A DNA stretch of 64,000 nt, taken from positions 310,001 through 374,000 of the forward strand of contig NZ_CP152375.1 in the NCBI RefSeq assembly GCF_051132615.1. The letters run 5' to 3'. A program made the translations under genes and the position numbers. The notes under the pieces are model-generated. The model made no database searches. It was given only the letters and a program-made list of their open reading frames with translations, and was not told the origin of the DNA. The stretch comes from G051132615 sp051132615. Its GTDB lineage: Bacteria > Pseudomonadota > Gammaproteobacteria > Burkholderiales > Neisseriaceae. Positions within the stretch are counted from its first letter, which is position 1. The number at the start of each line of letters is the position of its first letter. Of this stretch, positions 41,308 to 48,881 are shown piece by piece.

Positions 41308-41697
41308 ATGTGGAGTGATGAAGAAATTTTGTATTATGTAAACTATATGTTGATGTGCCTAACACTAAAAGAAAACTATGCGCTTAAGTCATTAAAAGTA
41401 ATGATTGAAGCCAGAAACTTTCAGTATGCTGTTAATACACAAAATGGTGATATACATTTATCGTTTTGTTTTAGTGGTTCAGGAAAGGCAAATCAAGTTA
41501 CTGTTATTTATTGTTCAGGAATGGATGATTTTGAAATAGTCTTCTATAAAAATCAAAAAGAGATAAATCGTATTGATCATCTATATTTTGAGGATTTAAA
41601 AGATATTTTCAGTCAAATAACAGGACTTGAAACACATCTACCTAAAATTATGATGGCCACACCGAATATTTCATTTATGCGTGTTGGTGATCATTAA
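41308..41697 (+). CDS. Hypothetical protein (129 aa)
   Basis: Soluble protein (NYMLMCLTLKENYALKSLKV, DIHLSFCFSGSGKANQVTVI). No recognised family; not obviously related to neighbours. Shine-Dalgarno AAAAGGA. Lies between the DUF3275 gene and another small gene in the same run. Confidence 0.55.
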   Translation: MWSDEEILYYVNYMLMCLTLKENYALKSLKVMIEARNFQYAVNTQNGDIHLSFCFSGSGKANQVTVIYCSGMDDFEIVFYKNQKEINRIDHLYFEDLKDIFSQITGLETHLPKIMMATPNISFMRVGDH

Positions 41698-41704
41698 TTA
41701 TTTT

Positions 41705-41774
41705 TAACCCTTTGGGGAATATATTTATCCCCAAAAAAGGTGATGGTATGTTCCCCTTTTTTTGGAGCATAACC
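41705..41774 (+). promoter_or_regulatory. Three-arm RNA switch element, variant sequence, for the gene at 41775
   Basis: A GGGGAATATA (41714-41723), B TATGTTCCCC (41747-41756) plus T7, C GGAGCATA (41764-41771). Confidence 0.65.
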
Positions 41775-42125
41775 ATGAATGATTTAGTAAGCACAGTAGA
41801 TTTTGATGCTGATTTTATAAAAGAATTCAGTTTTGGGGATAGCACAATTCAACTTGAATCTTTATCAGTTTCAGTGAATACCGAAGAGTTTAGATTTGCA
41901 TTACAAACACCAAAGTATTCGGTAAAGTACCCAAACGTTTCAGCAACCATAACAATACCAGCTACTAAATTTAAGTGGGTTGGTAGATATAATCAGGAAC
42001 AAAAAGACAATGATTTATGTCGATTGGAATTTTTACCTAATAAAGAAGTCCATTTGATTATTTATAATTCAATGATCTATAAGTTCAAATTAAACATTAC
42101 AAGCAGTATCATGCTGTTCAATTAA
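41775..42125 (+). CDS. Hypothetical protein (116 aa)
   Basis: Starts MNDLVSTVDFDADFIKEFSF. Alternating strands (FRFALQTPKYSVKYPNVSAT) suggest a small beta-sandwich. No recognised family. Arm C supplies the Shine-Dalgarno. Confidence 0.55.
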   Translation: MNDLVSTVDFDADFIKEFSFGDSTIQLESLSVSVNTEEFRFALQTPKYSVKYPNVSATITIPATKFKWVGRYNQEQKDNDLCRLEFLPNKEVHLIIYNSMIYKFKLNITSSIMLFN

Positions 42126-42139
42126 GTAGCAGTATTTAT

Positions 42140-42206
42140 AACCCAATGGGGATAGAAAATCCCCTGATGGATGTTCTCTATCCCCTTTTATTTTCGGAGA
42201 TAGATT
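42140..42206 (+). promoter_or_regulatory. Three-arm RNA switch element, variant sequence, for the methyltransferase gene
   Basis: A GGGGATAGA (42148-42156), B TCTATCCCC (42177-42185) followed by TTTTATTTT, C GGAGATAGA (42196-42204). Perfect A:B pairing and one mismatch in B:C. Confidence 0.7.
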
Positions 42207-43307
42207 ATGTCATTAATGTTTTCACGCCTTGCCCATAACTTTGCAAAGAATGGGTACTATCCAGCTGGAGAACTGAGCCAAGTAGAAGTACATAAAAGAT
42301 TGGACATTGAGCCATTAAGTGCAGTGAGAGTTTTTGATCCTTGTTGCGGAGAAGGTACTGCTTTAGCAGAAATCAAGCAACATTTATTGGAGTCATGTGC
42401 TGCGAGTTGTCATTCTATTGGGGTTGAATTAAATGAAGAAAGAGCATTACATTCAAAAAAACTACTAGATCAATGTATTCATAGTGATATTGAAGATGTG
42501 ATTTTTCAGCAAAATGCAGTTGGGTTATTATTTTTGAATCCACCCTACGGTCTAAAAAATAAAGATTCAGAGTCACTTGATAAAAGTGAAAGGCTTGAAG
42601 AGATTTTTTTTAGAAAAACCTTTCCAGAATTACAATATAATGGGATTTTAGTTTTATTGATCCCTAGTCAATCACTTACCGAGCGATTTGCATCACAAAT
42701 TGCCTCTTCGTTGATTGATATCACTATTGGGAAAGCTCCTGAAGGTCAGTTTAACCAAGTTATTATTATGGGAAGAAGAATCCAGAAAAAGTTAATTTCT
42801 CGTGAACTTGAAGCAAAACAAAGAGAGTTGATTTTGTCTCATGATATTGCACCTAGATGGTGTGATGATCTTGATCCCGAAATAATATATACAGTACCCT
42901 CATCAACCGATAAAAAGGCTTTTAAACCAATTTCAGTGAAACCAACTGCTTATAAATTGAGCCAAGATTTTGCTTTAACAGGTTTAGGTGAAACATTATG
43001 GCCAGCATTTGAGCGTATTTTTCCGAAAAATGCACTTAAAGAAAAAAAGGCTCCTTTATGTAGCCCTGGTCAATGGCACACAGCTTTAGCTCTTGCAGCT
43101 GGTCAAGTTACTGGTGTTGTTAAAAGTAATGATGGTACCAAACAGCTATTAATTAAAGGTCGAACATACAAACAACAAAGAAAAACCACTCGTGAAGAAG
43201 ATAATGTGGTTATTTCTGAGTCAAAAGATATATTCGTTCCAACAATTAAGGCTATTGATATTACAAAAGATAGTGAAACATTTGGTAATGTGTTAACTAT
43301 TTCATAA
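42207..43307 (+). CDS. DUF6094-type SAM-dependent DNA methyltransferase
   Basis: 366 residues. Motif I VFDPCCGEGTALAEIK (SAM binding) and motif IV LFLNPPYGLKN, the NPPY signature of N6-adenine methyltransferases. After about residue 190 there is no recognised target-recognition domain; the C-terminus is basic (RTYKQQRKTTREEDN). DUF6094 proteins are part of ICE backbones of this class. It may protect the element from host restriction or mark replication. No cognate nuclease adjoins it. Confidence 0.72.
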   Translation: MSLMFSRLAHNFAKNGYYPAGELSQVEVHKRLDIEPLSAVRVFDPCCGEGTALAEIKQHLLESCAASCHSIGVELNEERALHSKKLLDQCIHSDIEDVIFQQNAVGLLFLNPPYGLKNKDSESLDKSERLEEIFFRKTFPELQYNGILVLLIPSQSLTERFASQIASSLIDITIGKAPEGQFNQVIIMGRRIQKKLISRELEAKQRELILSHDIAPRWCDDLDPEIIYTVPSSTDKKAFKPISVKPTAYKLSQDFALTGLGETLWPAFERIFPKNALKEKKAPLCSPGQWHTALALAAGQVTGVVKSNDGTKQLLIKGRTYKQQRKTTREEDNVVISESKDIFVPTIKAIDITKDSETFGNVLTIS

Positions 43308-43328
43308 TATCTGGAAATCCCACATGTA

Positions 43329-43380
43329 TGAACTGCACCCCAAAAGTTGGACATTCAACCAACCAAAGAGGTGCAGTTCA
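43329..43380. mobile_element. 52-bp remnant made of two IS3-type ends
   Basis: TGAACTGCACCCC (43329-43341) and GGTGCAGTTCA (43370-43380) are inverted ends of IS3-family type (TGAACTGCACCCC..AAGTTGGACA). TGTA flanks both sides, a plausible target duplication. Only about 30 bp separate the ends, so this is an internally deleted copy. Confidence 0.6.
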
Positions 43381-43541
43381 TGTAGTGGGCTTTCTTAAGT
43401 AGAACCATGATCGCAATTAAAATCAATAAATCGTTATTTCTCATTTGTTGATGATGCCAATCTTCCTCATCAAGAGATTGTCCAAAAAGTGAAAGACTTT
43501 CTACAAAACGATACAAAGAGCTGATTCTTTGCTTTAAATTT
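43381..43541 (+). pseudogene. Fragment of an unidentified gene next to the IS remnant
   Basis: At 43440-43533 a frame RYFSFVDDANLPHQEIVQKV, KDFLQNDTKS* runs to a stop but has no start. Just before it, GCAATTAAAATCAATAAAT (43413-43431) recurs at 49911-49929. It looks like the end of a gene whose start was lost near the IS insertion. Unidentified. Confidence 0.3.
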
Positions 43542-43609
43542 AAACCCTCATAGGGAAATACCTTCCCTATTTTGGATATGGTGTTTCCCTTCTTTCTTGG
43601 AGAAACACC
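43542..43609 (+). promoter_or_regulatory. Three-arm RNA switch element for paralogue 1
   Basis: A GGGAAATACC (43553-43562), B GGTGTTTCCC (43580-43589), C GGAGAAACACC (43599-43609) touching ATG. Confidence 0.7.
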
Positions 43610-43930
43610 ATGATAAATAACATAAATCAACAATTTAATATTTTGAGTCAAGCTAGATCTGTTTCATCACTACTTAATGCAGCTATCGCTGCATATGAGT
43701 TATTACCAAATGGGACAGAAAAAGACAAACTTGCAGAAAATATTAAAGTATTTGAAAACACAATGGTTCCATGTACTTGGAGTGTTGACAATATCAAAGA
43801 AATTTCTCCAGAAATTTCAATTGATGATGCTCATTCTATTTTGTATGGGTATGCATTACAAAGTCAGTATGAGATTGATTGGATTGGCTTTGAAAATTAT
43901 GTCAATGAACAATCGCATATGGAAAACTAA
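43610..43930 (+). CDS. Hypothetical protein, paralogue 1 of 3 (106 aa)
   Basis: Shares with the next two genes the pattern LLNAAIAAYELLPNGTEKDK, L..NIKVFENT, TW..D...I.P.IS.DDA, and a closing DWIGFENYVNEQ. All-helical and acidic. Family not recognised; could be an anti-restriction-like or adaptor protein judging only from acidity and size. Each paralogue has its own three-arm element. Confidence 0.6.
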   Translation: MINNINQQFNILSQARSVSSLLNAAIAAYELLPNGTEKDKLAENIKVFENTMVPCTWSVDNIKEISPEISIDDAHSILYGYALQSQYEIDWIGFENYVNEQSHMEN

Positions 43931-43937
43931 TTTTTTA

Positions 43938-44002
43938 AACCCTTTAGGGATACATCATCCCTACTTTGGGCATGGTGTATTCCCTTTTTTTGGAGAAACA
44001 CC
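43938..44002 (+). promoter_or_regulatory. Three-arm RNA switch element for paralogue 2
   Basis: A GGGATACATCAT (43947-43958), B ATGGTGTATTCCC (43972-43984) plus T7, C GGAGAAACACC (43992-44002). Arm C matches that of paralogue 1, while arm A differs. Confidence 0.7.
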
Positions 44003-44338
44003 ATGGAAGTTAATACTTATACATCTGAAAAAGATGAGTTTGATACTTTACCTCAAGCAGATTCAGTTCAAGTATTGCTTAATGCTGCAATTGCTGCTTT
44101 TAAGTTACTACCTATCGGAGCTGAAAAGGATAAACTAGGCGAAAGTATTAAAAATTTTGAAAACACTGTTGTGCAGCTTACCTGGCATATAGAGGATGTA
44201 AGAAATTTATTTCCAAATGTCTCTGATGAAGATGCACAAAAAATACTATACATGTTTTCCTCTAATTTTGAGATAAGCGACTCAGACTGGTTCTCACTAG
44301 AATGGGTTTGTAATGAATACTTTGAAATAGAAAACTAA
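44003..44338 (+). CDS. Hypothetical protein, paralogue 2 of 3 (111 aa)
   Basis: Landmarks VQVLLNAAIAAFKLLPIGAE, KDKLGESIKNFENTVVQLTW, DEDAQKIL and DWFSLEWVCNEYFE. Most similar to paralogue 1 in the N-terminal half and to paralogue 3 at the C-terminus. Function unknown. Confidence 0.6.
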   Translation: MEVNTYTSEKDEFDTLPQADSVQVLLNAAIAAFKLLPIGAEKDKLGESIKNFENTVVQLTWHIEDVRNLFPNVSDEDAQKILYMFSSNFEISDSDWFSLEWVCNEYFEIEN

Positions 44339-44342
44339 TTTT

Positions 44343-44405
44343 AACCCTAAAGGGATATATTATCCCTACTGGGCGTAATGTATCCCTAATTATTGGAGAT
44401 ACATT
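44343..44405 (+). promoter_or_regulatory. Three-arm RNA switch element for paralogue 3
   Basis: A GGGATATATT (44352-44361), B AATGTATCCC (44377-44386), C GGAGATACATT (44395-44405) touching ATG. Confidence 0.7.
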
Positions 44406-44729
44406 ATGCAAACCACTCAAACTCAAGAAACATTTGATCTACTTGATCAAGATTATCATGTTAAAAATCTGTTAATATCAACTATTGCTGCATACCAAAC
44501 ATTACCAGAAGGTACTGAAAAAGCCAATTTACAGCAACATATTAAAGTATTTGAAGAAACGGTCGTGACCACTAGCTGGCACACAGACGATGTAAAAACC
44601 ATTTGTCCAAATATTTCAGAAGATGATGCTCTTCGGGTATTAAATCAATTTGTTTCTCATGATCTAACTGATGCTGATTGGTTTGCCCTTAAATGGGCTG
44701 CTGATGAATATTTTGAAGAACTAAGTTGA
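44406..44729 (+). CDS. Hypothetical protein, paralogue 3 of 3 (107 aa)
   Basis: Landmarks VKNLLISTIAAYQTLPEGTE, HIKVFEETVVTTSWHTDDV, EDDALRVL and DWFALKWAADEYFEE. Last gene of the RNA-controlled run; a rho-independent terminator follows six bases after the stop. Confidence 0.6.
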   Translation: MQTTQTQETFDLLDQDYHVKNLLISTIAAYQTLPEGTEKANLQQHIKVFEETVVTTSWHTDDVKTICPNISEDDALRVLNQFVSHDLTDADWFALKWAADEYFEELS

Positions 44730-44734
44730 AATAG

Positions 44735-44768
44735 AAAGATCTGCTTTTGTTGCAGATCTTTTTTCTTT
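44735..44768 (+). terminator. Rho-independent terminator closing the RNA-controlled run
   Basis: AAAGATCTGC (44735-44744) pairs with GCAGATCTTT (44752-44761), then TTTCTTT. Confidence 0.88.
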
Positions 44769-44775
44769 GTATAGA

Positions 44776-45702
44776 TTATTTCGGATCAACAACTTCACCG
44801 TTCTCAAACATTTCCTCATCAGTTAAATGACCATCTTCGTCCCAGAATTTCCATAGGCCAGTTTGCTGACCATTATTGAAAACACCCTCAGCGTCTTTTT
44901 TGCCATTACTGTGCCATGTAGTCCATCGGCCATCAGGATTACCATTAATATACTTTACTCTTTCTAGTGTCTGGCCATTTTCATACCATTTTGTCCATAA
45001 ACCATCAGGGGCATCATTAATATAATTGCCCATTTCTCGTTTCTGGCCGTTATCATACCATCTTGTCCACACCCCCTCTAACTTATCTTTTTTAAATTTA
45101 CCTTGTGCTTGCTTTTGCCCATTTTCATACCAATAGACCCAAATTCCTTCACCAAGTGCATTTAGATATTTTCCTTGAGACTTTTTTTGACCATTGTCAT
45201 ACCAGTAAATCCATATTCCATCTAATTTACCATTTTTAAACTTTCCTTGAGATTCTTTTTTGCCATTCTCATACCAATTAGTTAACAAGCCCTCTTCTTT
45301 TCCATTAATAAAATTAACTTCTCCTGATTTTTGAGCATTTTCATGCCACCAAATCATTTTTCCTTCGGCATAAGCATTATCAAAAGAATATAGCCCTTGC
45401 TCATTATTTATATAAAAAGGGTTTACCTGTTTTTGATCATTACTCATATAAAAATCTTGTATAAGATAATAATTTTTGTCATTTTTCCCTAAATATTTTC
45501 TATAATAATAAGCATCGTTTTCATTTGGTAATAAATTACCTTCTTCATCAAAATAGGCAATTGTTTTTCCTTCTTCTAAAGTTGCAACTAAAGGATCAAC
45601 CATATATTTTTCTGTTTGGGGTACAGCGACACCTTGAGCAAAACTGGGTTGAAAAATAGCAAAACTCAGAAGTAAAACTGTCAGTAATGTATTTTTTTTC
45701 AT
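44776..45702 (-). CDS. Exported YwqK/MORN-type repeat protein
   Basis: 309 residues from the ATG at 45702, chosen because it opens a clear signal peptide (MKKNTLLTVLLLSFAIFQPS-FA). In-frame ATGs at 45735 and 45771 are possible but would bury the signal. About eight repeats follow the pattern WYENGQKxxxGxxxxGxxxGxWxxW, the MORN-like repeat of the YwqK family (often labelled antitoxin component). Predicted periplasmic or surface protein; no toxin partner adjoins it. Convergent with paralogue 3. Confidence 0.75.
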   Translation of the reverse strand: MKKNTLLTVLLLSFAIFQPSFAQGVAVPQTEKYMVDPLVATLEEGKTIAYFDEEGNLLPNENDAYYYRKYLGKNDKNYYLIQDFYMSNDQKQVNPFYINNEQGLYSFDNAYAEGKMIWWHENAQKSGEVNFINGKEEGLLTNWYENGKKESQGKFKNGKLDGIWIYWYDNGQKKSQGKYLNALGEGIWVYWYENGQKQAQGKFKKDKLEGVWTRWYDNGQKREMGNYINDAPDGLWTKWYENGQTLERVKYINGNPDGRWTTWHSNGKKDAEGVFNNGQQTGLWKFWDEDGHLTDEEMFENGEVVDPK

Positions 45703-45933
45703 AAATTTCTTTTCGAGTAGGATAATAATTTTGCCCATAATACTATCTTCTTTATTTCTTTCTGGGAACAACTATTTATGGACATTTCTCTTACTCATTA
45801 AACTATTTTGAGTATCCTCAAATCATGTAAAAAATGATTAATCATAACCACTATTCATATAATATTTAAAAGTCATTATATATAGATAAGCAAAAGTTGA
45901 AATTTATAAAATTTAGCCTAATATAGTCAAGAA

Positions 45934-46380
45934 TTGAACTGTATAGGTGTTTTTGAATTGAAAATTTATTCTCTTCTAGAGCTTAGAGAAAAAATCGCTA
46001 TCCCCATGTTTGCTGATAAAGTGCCAGCTGGTTTTCCTTCTCCAGCTCAGGATTATGTAGAGTCGCGTATTGATCTTAACGATGTTTGTGTGACTCACCC
46101 TGCTGCGACTTATTTTGTTCGGGCAAGTGGTTTGTCCATGATTGATGCTGGTATCTTTGATGGGGATTTACTGATAGTAAACTGTGCTATTGAACCTGTA
46201 CATGGCTCAATAGTAATTGCCGCTGTGGATGGTGAGTTTACTTGTAAACAACTTCAACTCAAACCAACTATACAACTCATTGCAAGAAATCCTGACTACC
46301 AGGCAATTACTTTTAATGATGACTCATCTCTTGAAATCTTTGGTGTCGTCACACACAATATTCATTCGACTCTACCCTGA
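45934..46380 (+). CDS. umuD: UmuD-like protein (S24 peptidase, pol V subunit)
   Basis: 148 residues with a TTG start at 45934; a second TTG at 45958 is equally possible and gives 140 residues, the usual UmuD length. The cleavage site is Ala-Gly in VPAGFPSPAQDYVE. The catalytic serine is in ASGLSMIDAG and the lysine in AAVDGEFTCKQL, as in E. coli UmuD. After RecA-stimulated self-cleavage it would join UmuC to form translesion polymerase V. The stop is one base before the umuC start. Confidence 0.9.
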   Translation: MNCIGVFELKIYSLLELREKIAIPMFADKVPAGFPSPAQDYVESRIDLNDVCVTHPAATYFVRASGLSMIDAGIFDGDLLIVNCAIEPVHGSIVIAAVDGEFTCKQLQLKPTIQLIARNPDYQAITFNDDSSLEIFGVVTHNIHSTLP

Positions 46381-46381
46381 T

Positions 46382-47644
46382 ATGTTTGCGCTTGTCGATG
46401 TAAACAGTTTTTATGCTTCAGCTCAAACAGTATTTAGACCTGATCTGAAAGGTAAACCTGTCATTGTTTTATCGAATAATGATGGTTGTGTAATAGCTCG
46501 TTCAGCTGAAGCTAAAAAGTTGGGTATTAAAATGGGAGAGCCATTTTTTAAAGTGAAGTTTTTTTGCGAACAAAACCGTGTAACGGTGTTTTCAAGTAAT
46601 TACGCATTATATGCGGATATGTCTTCAAGAGTGATGAGTGTGCTGGAACAGAATGCGCCATCAATTGAAATTTACAGCATCGATGAGGCATTTTTAGACA
46701 TCACAGGTATTGATCATTACCAGGCATTTGAGCAGTTTGGCCATGATGTAAGAAATCAAGTTAAACAATATACAAAATTAACCGTAGGTGTTGGCATTGC
46801 GCCAACCAAAACACTTGCGAAACTGGCAAACTATGCCGCTAAAAAGTGGGTTAAAACTGGTGGTGTTGTGGTGTTAAATGATCCAGATCGCCTTGCTAAA
46901 CTGATGAAAATTACGCCAGTTGATGAAGTATGGGGTGTAGGTAGACGCATAAGTGTTCATTTAAATGAGTTGGGTATTAAAACCGTTTATGATTTGGCTC
47001 ATGCTGATATCAGCTTTATCCGCAGACACTTTAGTGTTGTCTTAGAACGTACAGTTAGAGAGCTCAATGGCGAGTCTTGTTTAAGTTTAGAGGAAATTGC
47101 GCCAGCTAAAAAACAAATAGTAGTATCAAGATCGTTTGGACAAAAAATAAACGACTATCAAAGCGTCAAAGAGGCCATATGTGCTCATGCAGAACGTGCA
47201 GCGGAGAAGCTAAGATCAGAAGAAAGGTACTGCAAACAAGTAAGCGCATTTATCCGTACAAGTGCTTTTAATGAGCGCAACCCTTATTATAGCAATGTGG
47301 CAACCTCATCTATTACTTTTCCAAGCCAAGATACTCGAGATATTATTCATGCAGCCACTGAAGCATTAAACATGATCTGGCGTGAGGGTTTTCAATACCA
47401 CAAGGCAGGAATCATGCTTGGTGACTTTTACGATTCTAAAAATCCTCAATATGATCTGTTTAATGACTATCATGAGAGTAAACATAGCGAACCATTGATG
47501 AAGACTTTAGATTTAATTAATGCTTCAGGAAGAAAAGTCTGGTTTGCTGGCCAAGGAGTGAAAAAGAACTGGGAAATGAAAAGAGGCAAGCTTTCGCCTG
47601 CCTACACCACTAAATTATCCGATATTCCTATTGTTAAATGCTAA
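46382..47644 (+). CDS. umuC: UmuC-like translesion DNA polymerase
   Basis: 420 residues from ATG at 46382; a longer frame from 46217 runs inside umuD and is not used. Y-family motifs FALVDVNSFYASAQ, SNNDGCVIARSAEAKKLGIK, YSIDEAFLDITG (catalytic acidic pair), and GVGIAPTKTLAKLANYAAKK. The helix-hairpin-helix region follows (VDEVWGVGRRISVHL), then the little-finger domain. With UmuD forms polymerase V. ICE-borne umuDC (compare rumAB of SXT/R391) raises mutagenesis and tolerance to DNA damage. Confidence 0.93.
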   Translation: MFALVDVNSFYASAQTVFRPDLKGKPVIVLSNNDGCVIARSAEAKKLGIKMGEPFFKVKFFCEQNRVTVFSSNYALYADMSSRVMSVLEQNAPSIEIYSIDEAFLDITGIDHYQAFEQFGHDVRNQVKQYTKLTVGVGIAPTKTLAKLANYAAKKWVKTGGVVVLNDPDRLAKLMKITPVDEVWGVGRRISVHLNELGIKTVYDLAHADISFIRRHFSVVLERTVRELNGESCLSLEEIAPAKKQIVVSRSFGQKINDYQSVKEAICAHAERAAEKLRSEERYCKQVSAFIRTSAFNERNPYYSNVATSSITFPSQDTRDIIHAATEALNMIWREGFQYHKAGIMLGDFYDSKNPQYDLFNDYHESKHSEPLMKTLDLINASGRKVWFAGQGVKKNWEMKRGKLSPAYTTKLSDIPIVKC

Positions 47645-47669
47645 GACAATTACAAAATTAAGTATGACA

Positions 47670-48404
47670 TTACATGATTAATTTTGGTACATTGTGCCAA
47701 ATTTGTCCATGTAGTTCTCGGCCATTATAGCGTTTGGCACGTTTAACCCCATCTACTCCCCAACTACCCCATTGTTTAAAGAAGAAAGCCACATGAGCCT
47801 CTTGGCATTGTAGTCGAATACGATCAACCCAATCAGATTTCATTGGACGTGCTTTGGATCCAGATTCACCACCCACAATAACCCAATCAATATTAGATAA
47901 ATTGATTTCTCCTAAGTCTTCTAAAAGTGGTTCTATCGATAAAAAGAGAATAGAAGCCCCTTTAATTGCCCTTAAATAATCAATTCTGGGGACACCATAT
48001 TGTTGATCTTCAACCGTTACGCCCAACCATACATTTTTAGGTATTTGATGTGTCTGAAAATACTCAGACATTCTCTGAGCACGTTTGGTTAAAATTTGAA
48101 ATGTATGTTGTTTGGCTTGATTGATAACCTCCAGTACTTGATCAATATAGTTGAACGACACATCTTCATGGAACAGATCAGACATAGAATTCACAAAATA
48201 CATAGTAGGTTTCTTTCGCTTCAATGGTTCATTCAGTTTTTCAGGTCTTAGATTGAGTTTAAAACCATTGTGGTATCCTTCGGTTCCCATTGCTCGATGA
48301 CGGATGGCCATATTTTCGGCATAGCAATGTTTGCAGCCTGGAGAGATTTTTGTACAACCTACAATCGGATTCCAAGTTTTTTCCGTCCACTCTATTTTAC
48401 TCAT
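47670..48404 (-). CDS. DUF5131 (phage Gp37/Gp68-type) protein
   Basis: 244 residues with AAAAGGA before the ATG. The N-terminus MSKIEWTEKTWNPIVGCTKI, SPGCKHCYAENMA has the CxxxxxxCxxC cluster of the Gp37_Gp68 (DUF5131) family, resembling a radical-SAM iron-sulfur site. SIEPLLEDLG, VIVGGESGSKARPM and FFKQWGSWG are further family signatures. Common in phages and islands; the substrate is not established. A small gene lies upstream on the same strand. Confidence 0.85.
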   Translation of the reverse strand: MSKIEWTEKTWNPIVGCTKISPGCKHCYAENMAIRHRAMGTEGYHNGFKLNLRPEKLNEPLKRKKPTMYFVNSMSDLFHEDVSFNYIDQVLEVINQAKQHTFQILTKRAQRMSEYFQTHQIPKNVWLGVTVEDQQYGVPRIDYLRAIKGASILFLSIEPLLEDLGEINLSNIDWVIVGGESGSKARPMKSDWVDRIRLQCQEAHVAFFFKQWGSWGVDGVKRAKRYNGRELHGQIWHNVPKLIM

Positions 48405-48439
48405 TATTAATATCCTTTTTATGTTGCGAGTGAGGTATT

Positions 48440-48679
48440 TCAGATATCTTTATAAGTTTCAAAATACTCATAGGCATATTGCACAAAATCCTCCTCTGGT
48501 ATTCCCGTGGCAGCAGAAGCACATCCAATAAAGATATCAGCTGTTAGATATTCAACCCTCTCTGAGTGATTCATCTGCCATAGTTCTCCAGCAATATCAT
48601 TTGAATAAGTATCAAAAAAATTTTTCATCGCTTCTTTTTTATCTATAGTGATTTTTTTGGTTTTAATGATTTTTGGCAT
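48440..48679 (-). CDS. Small hypothetical protein (79 aa)
   Basis: Basic N-terminus (MPKIIKTKKITIDKKEAM) and acidic C-terminus (EEDFVQYAYEYFETYKDI). Upstream AGAGGG gives a plausible ribosome binding site. Same strand as the DUF5131 gene and 36 bp before it. No recognised family. Confidence 0.5.
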   Translation of the reverse strand: MPKIIKTKKITIDKKEAMKNFFDTYSNDIAGELWQMNHSERVEYLTADIFIGCASAATGIPEEDFVQYAYEYFETYKDI

Positions 48680-48804
48680 TTCAAATACCCTCTTTGTTGT
48701 ACTTAGGATTTAGATTCGATTTTAGATATACTTAAATTATACAAAACATAGGTAATATAGAAACATAATCTTTTGATTTTCAATATATTTTAAGGCTCTG
48801 GCGG

Positions 48805-48868
48805 TGTATCGTACGATACAGTTTATTGACCAGAAAATGATTAACTAAGATATGTATCGTACGTTACA
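48805..48868. promoter_or_regulatory. Twin operator palindromes upstream of the SprT-like gene
   Basis: TGTATCGTACGATACA (48805-48820) is a perfect 16-bp palindrome, and TGTATCGTACGTTACA (48853-48868) is a second copy with one change, 48 bp apart. A possible -35 (TTGACC, 48826-48831) lies between them. The second copy covers an upstream in-frame ATG at 48852, so it is DNA control rather than coding. Suggests a dedicated dimeric repressor, not identified in the window. Confidence 0.6.
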
Positions 48869-48881
48869 GAAAAGTAAAAAT

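Noticed and set aside
43355..43651. 98-codon minus-strand frame
   Set aside because: Runs over the IS remnant and the three-arm element of paralogue 1; no ribosome binding site or family.
43677..44138. 153-codon frame across the paralogue region
   Set aside because: Overlaps paralogues 1 and 2 in another frame; those have ribosome binding sites and clear mutual similarity.
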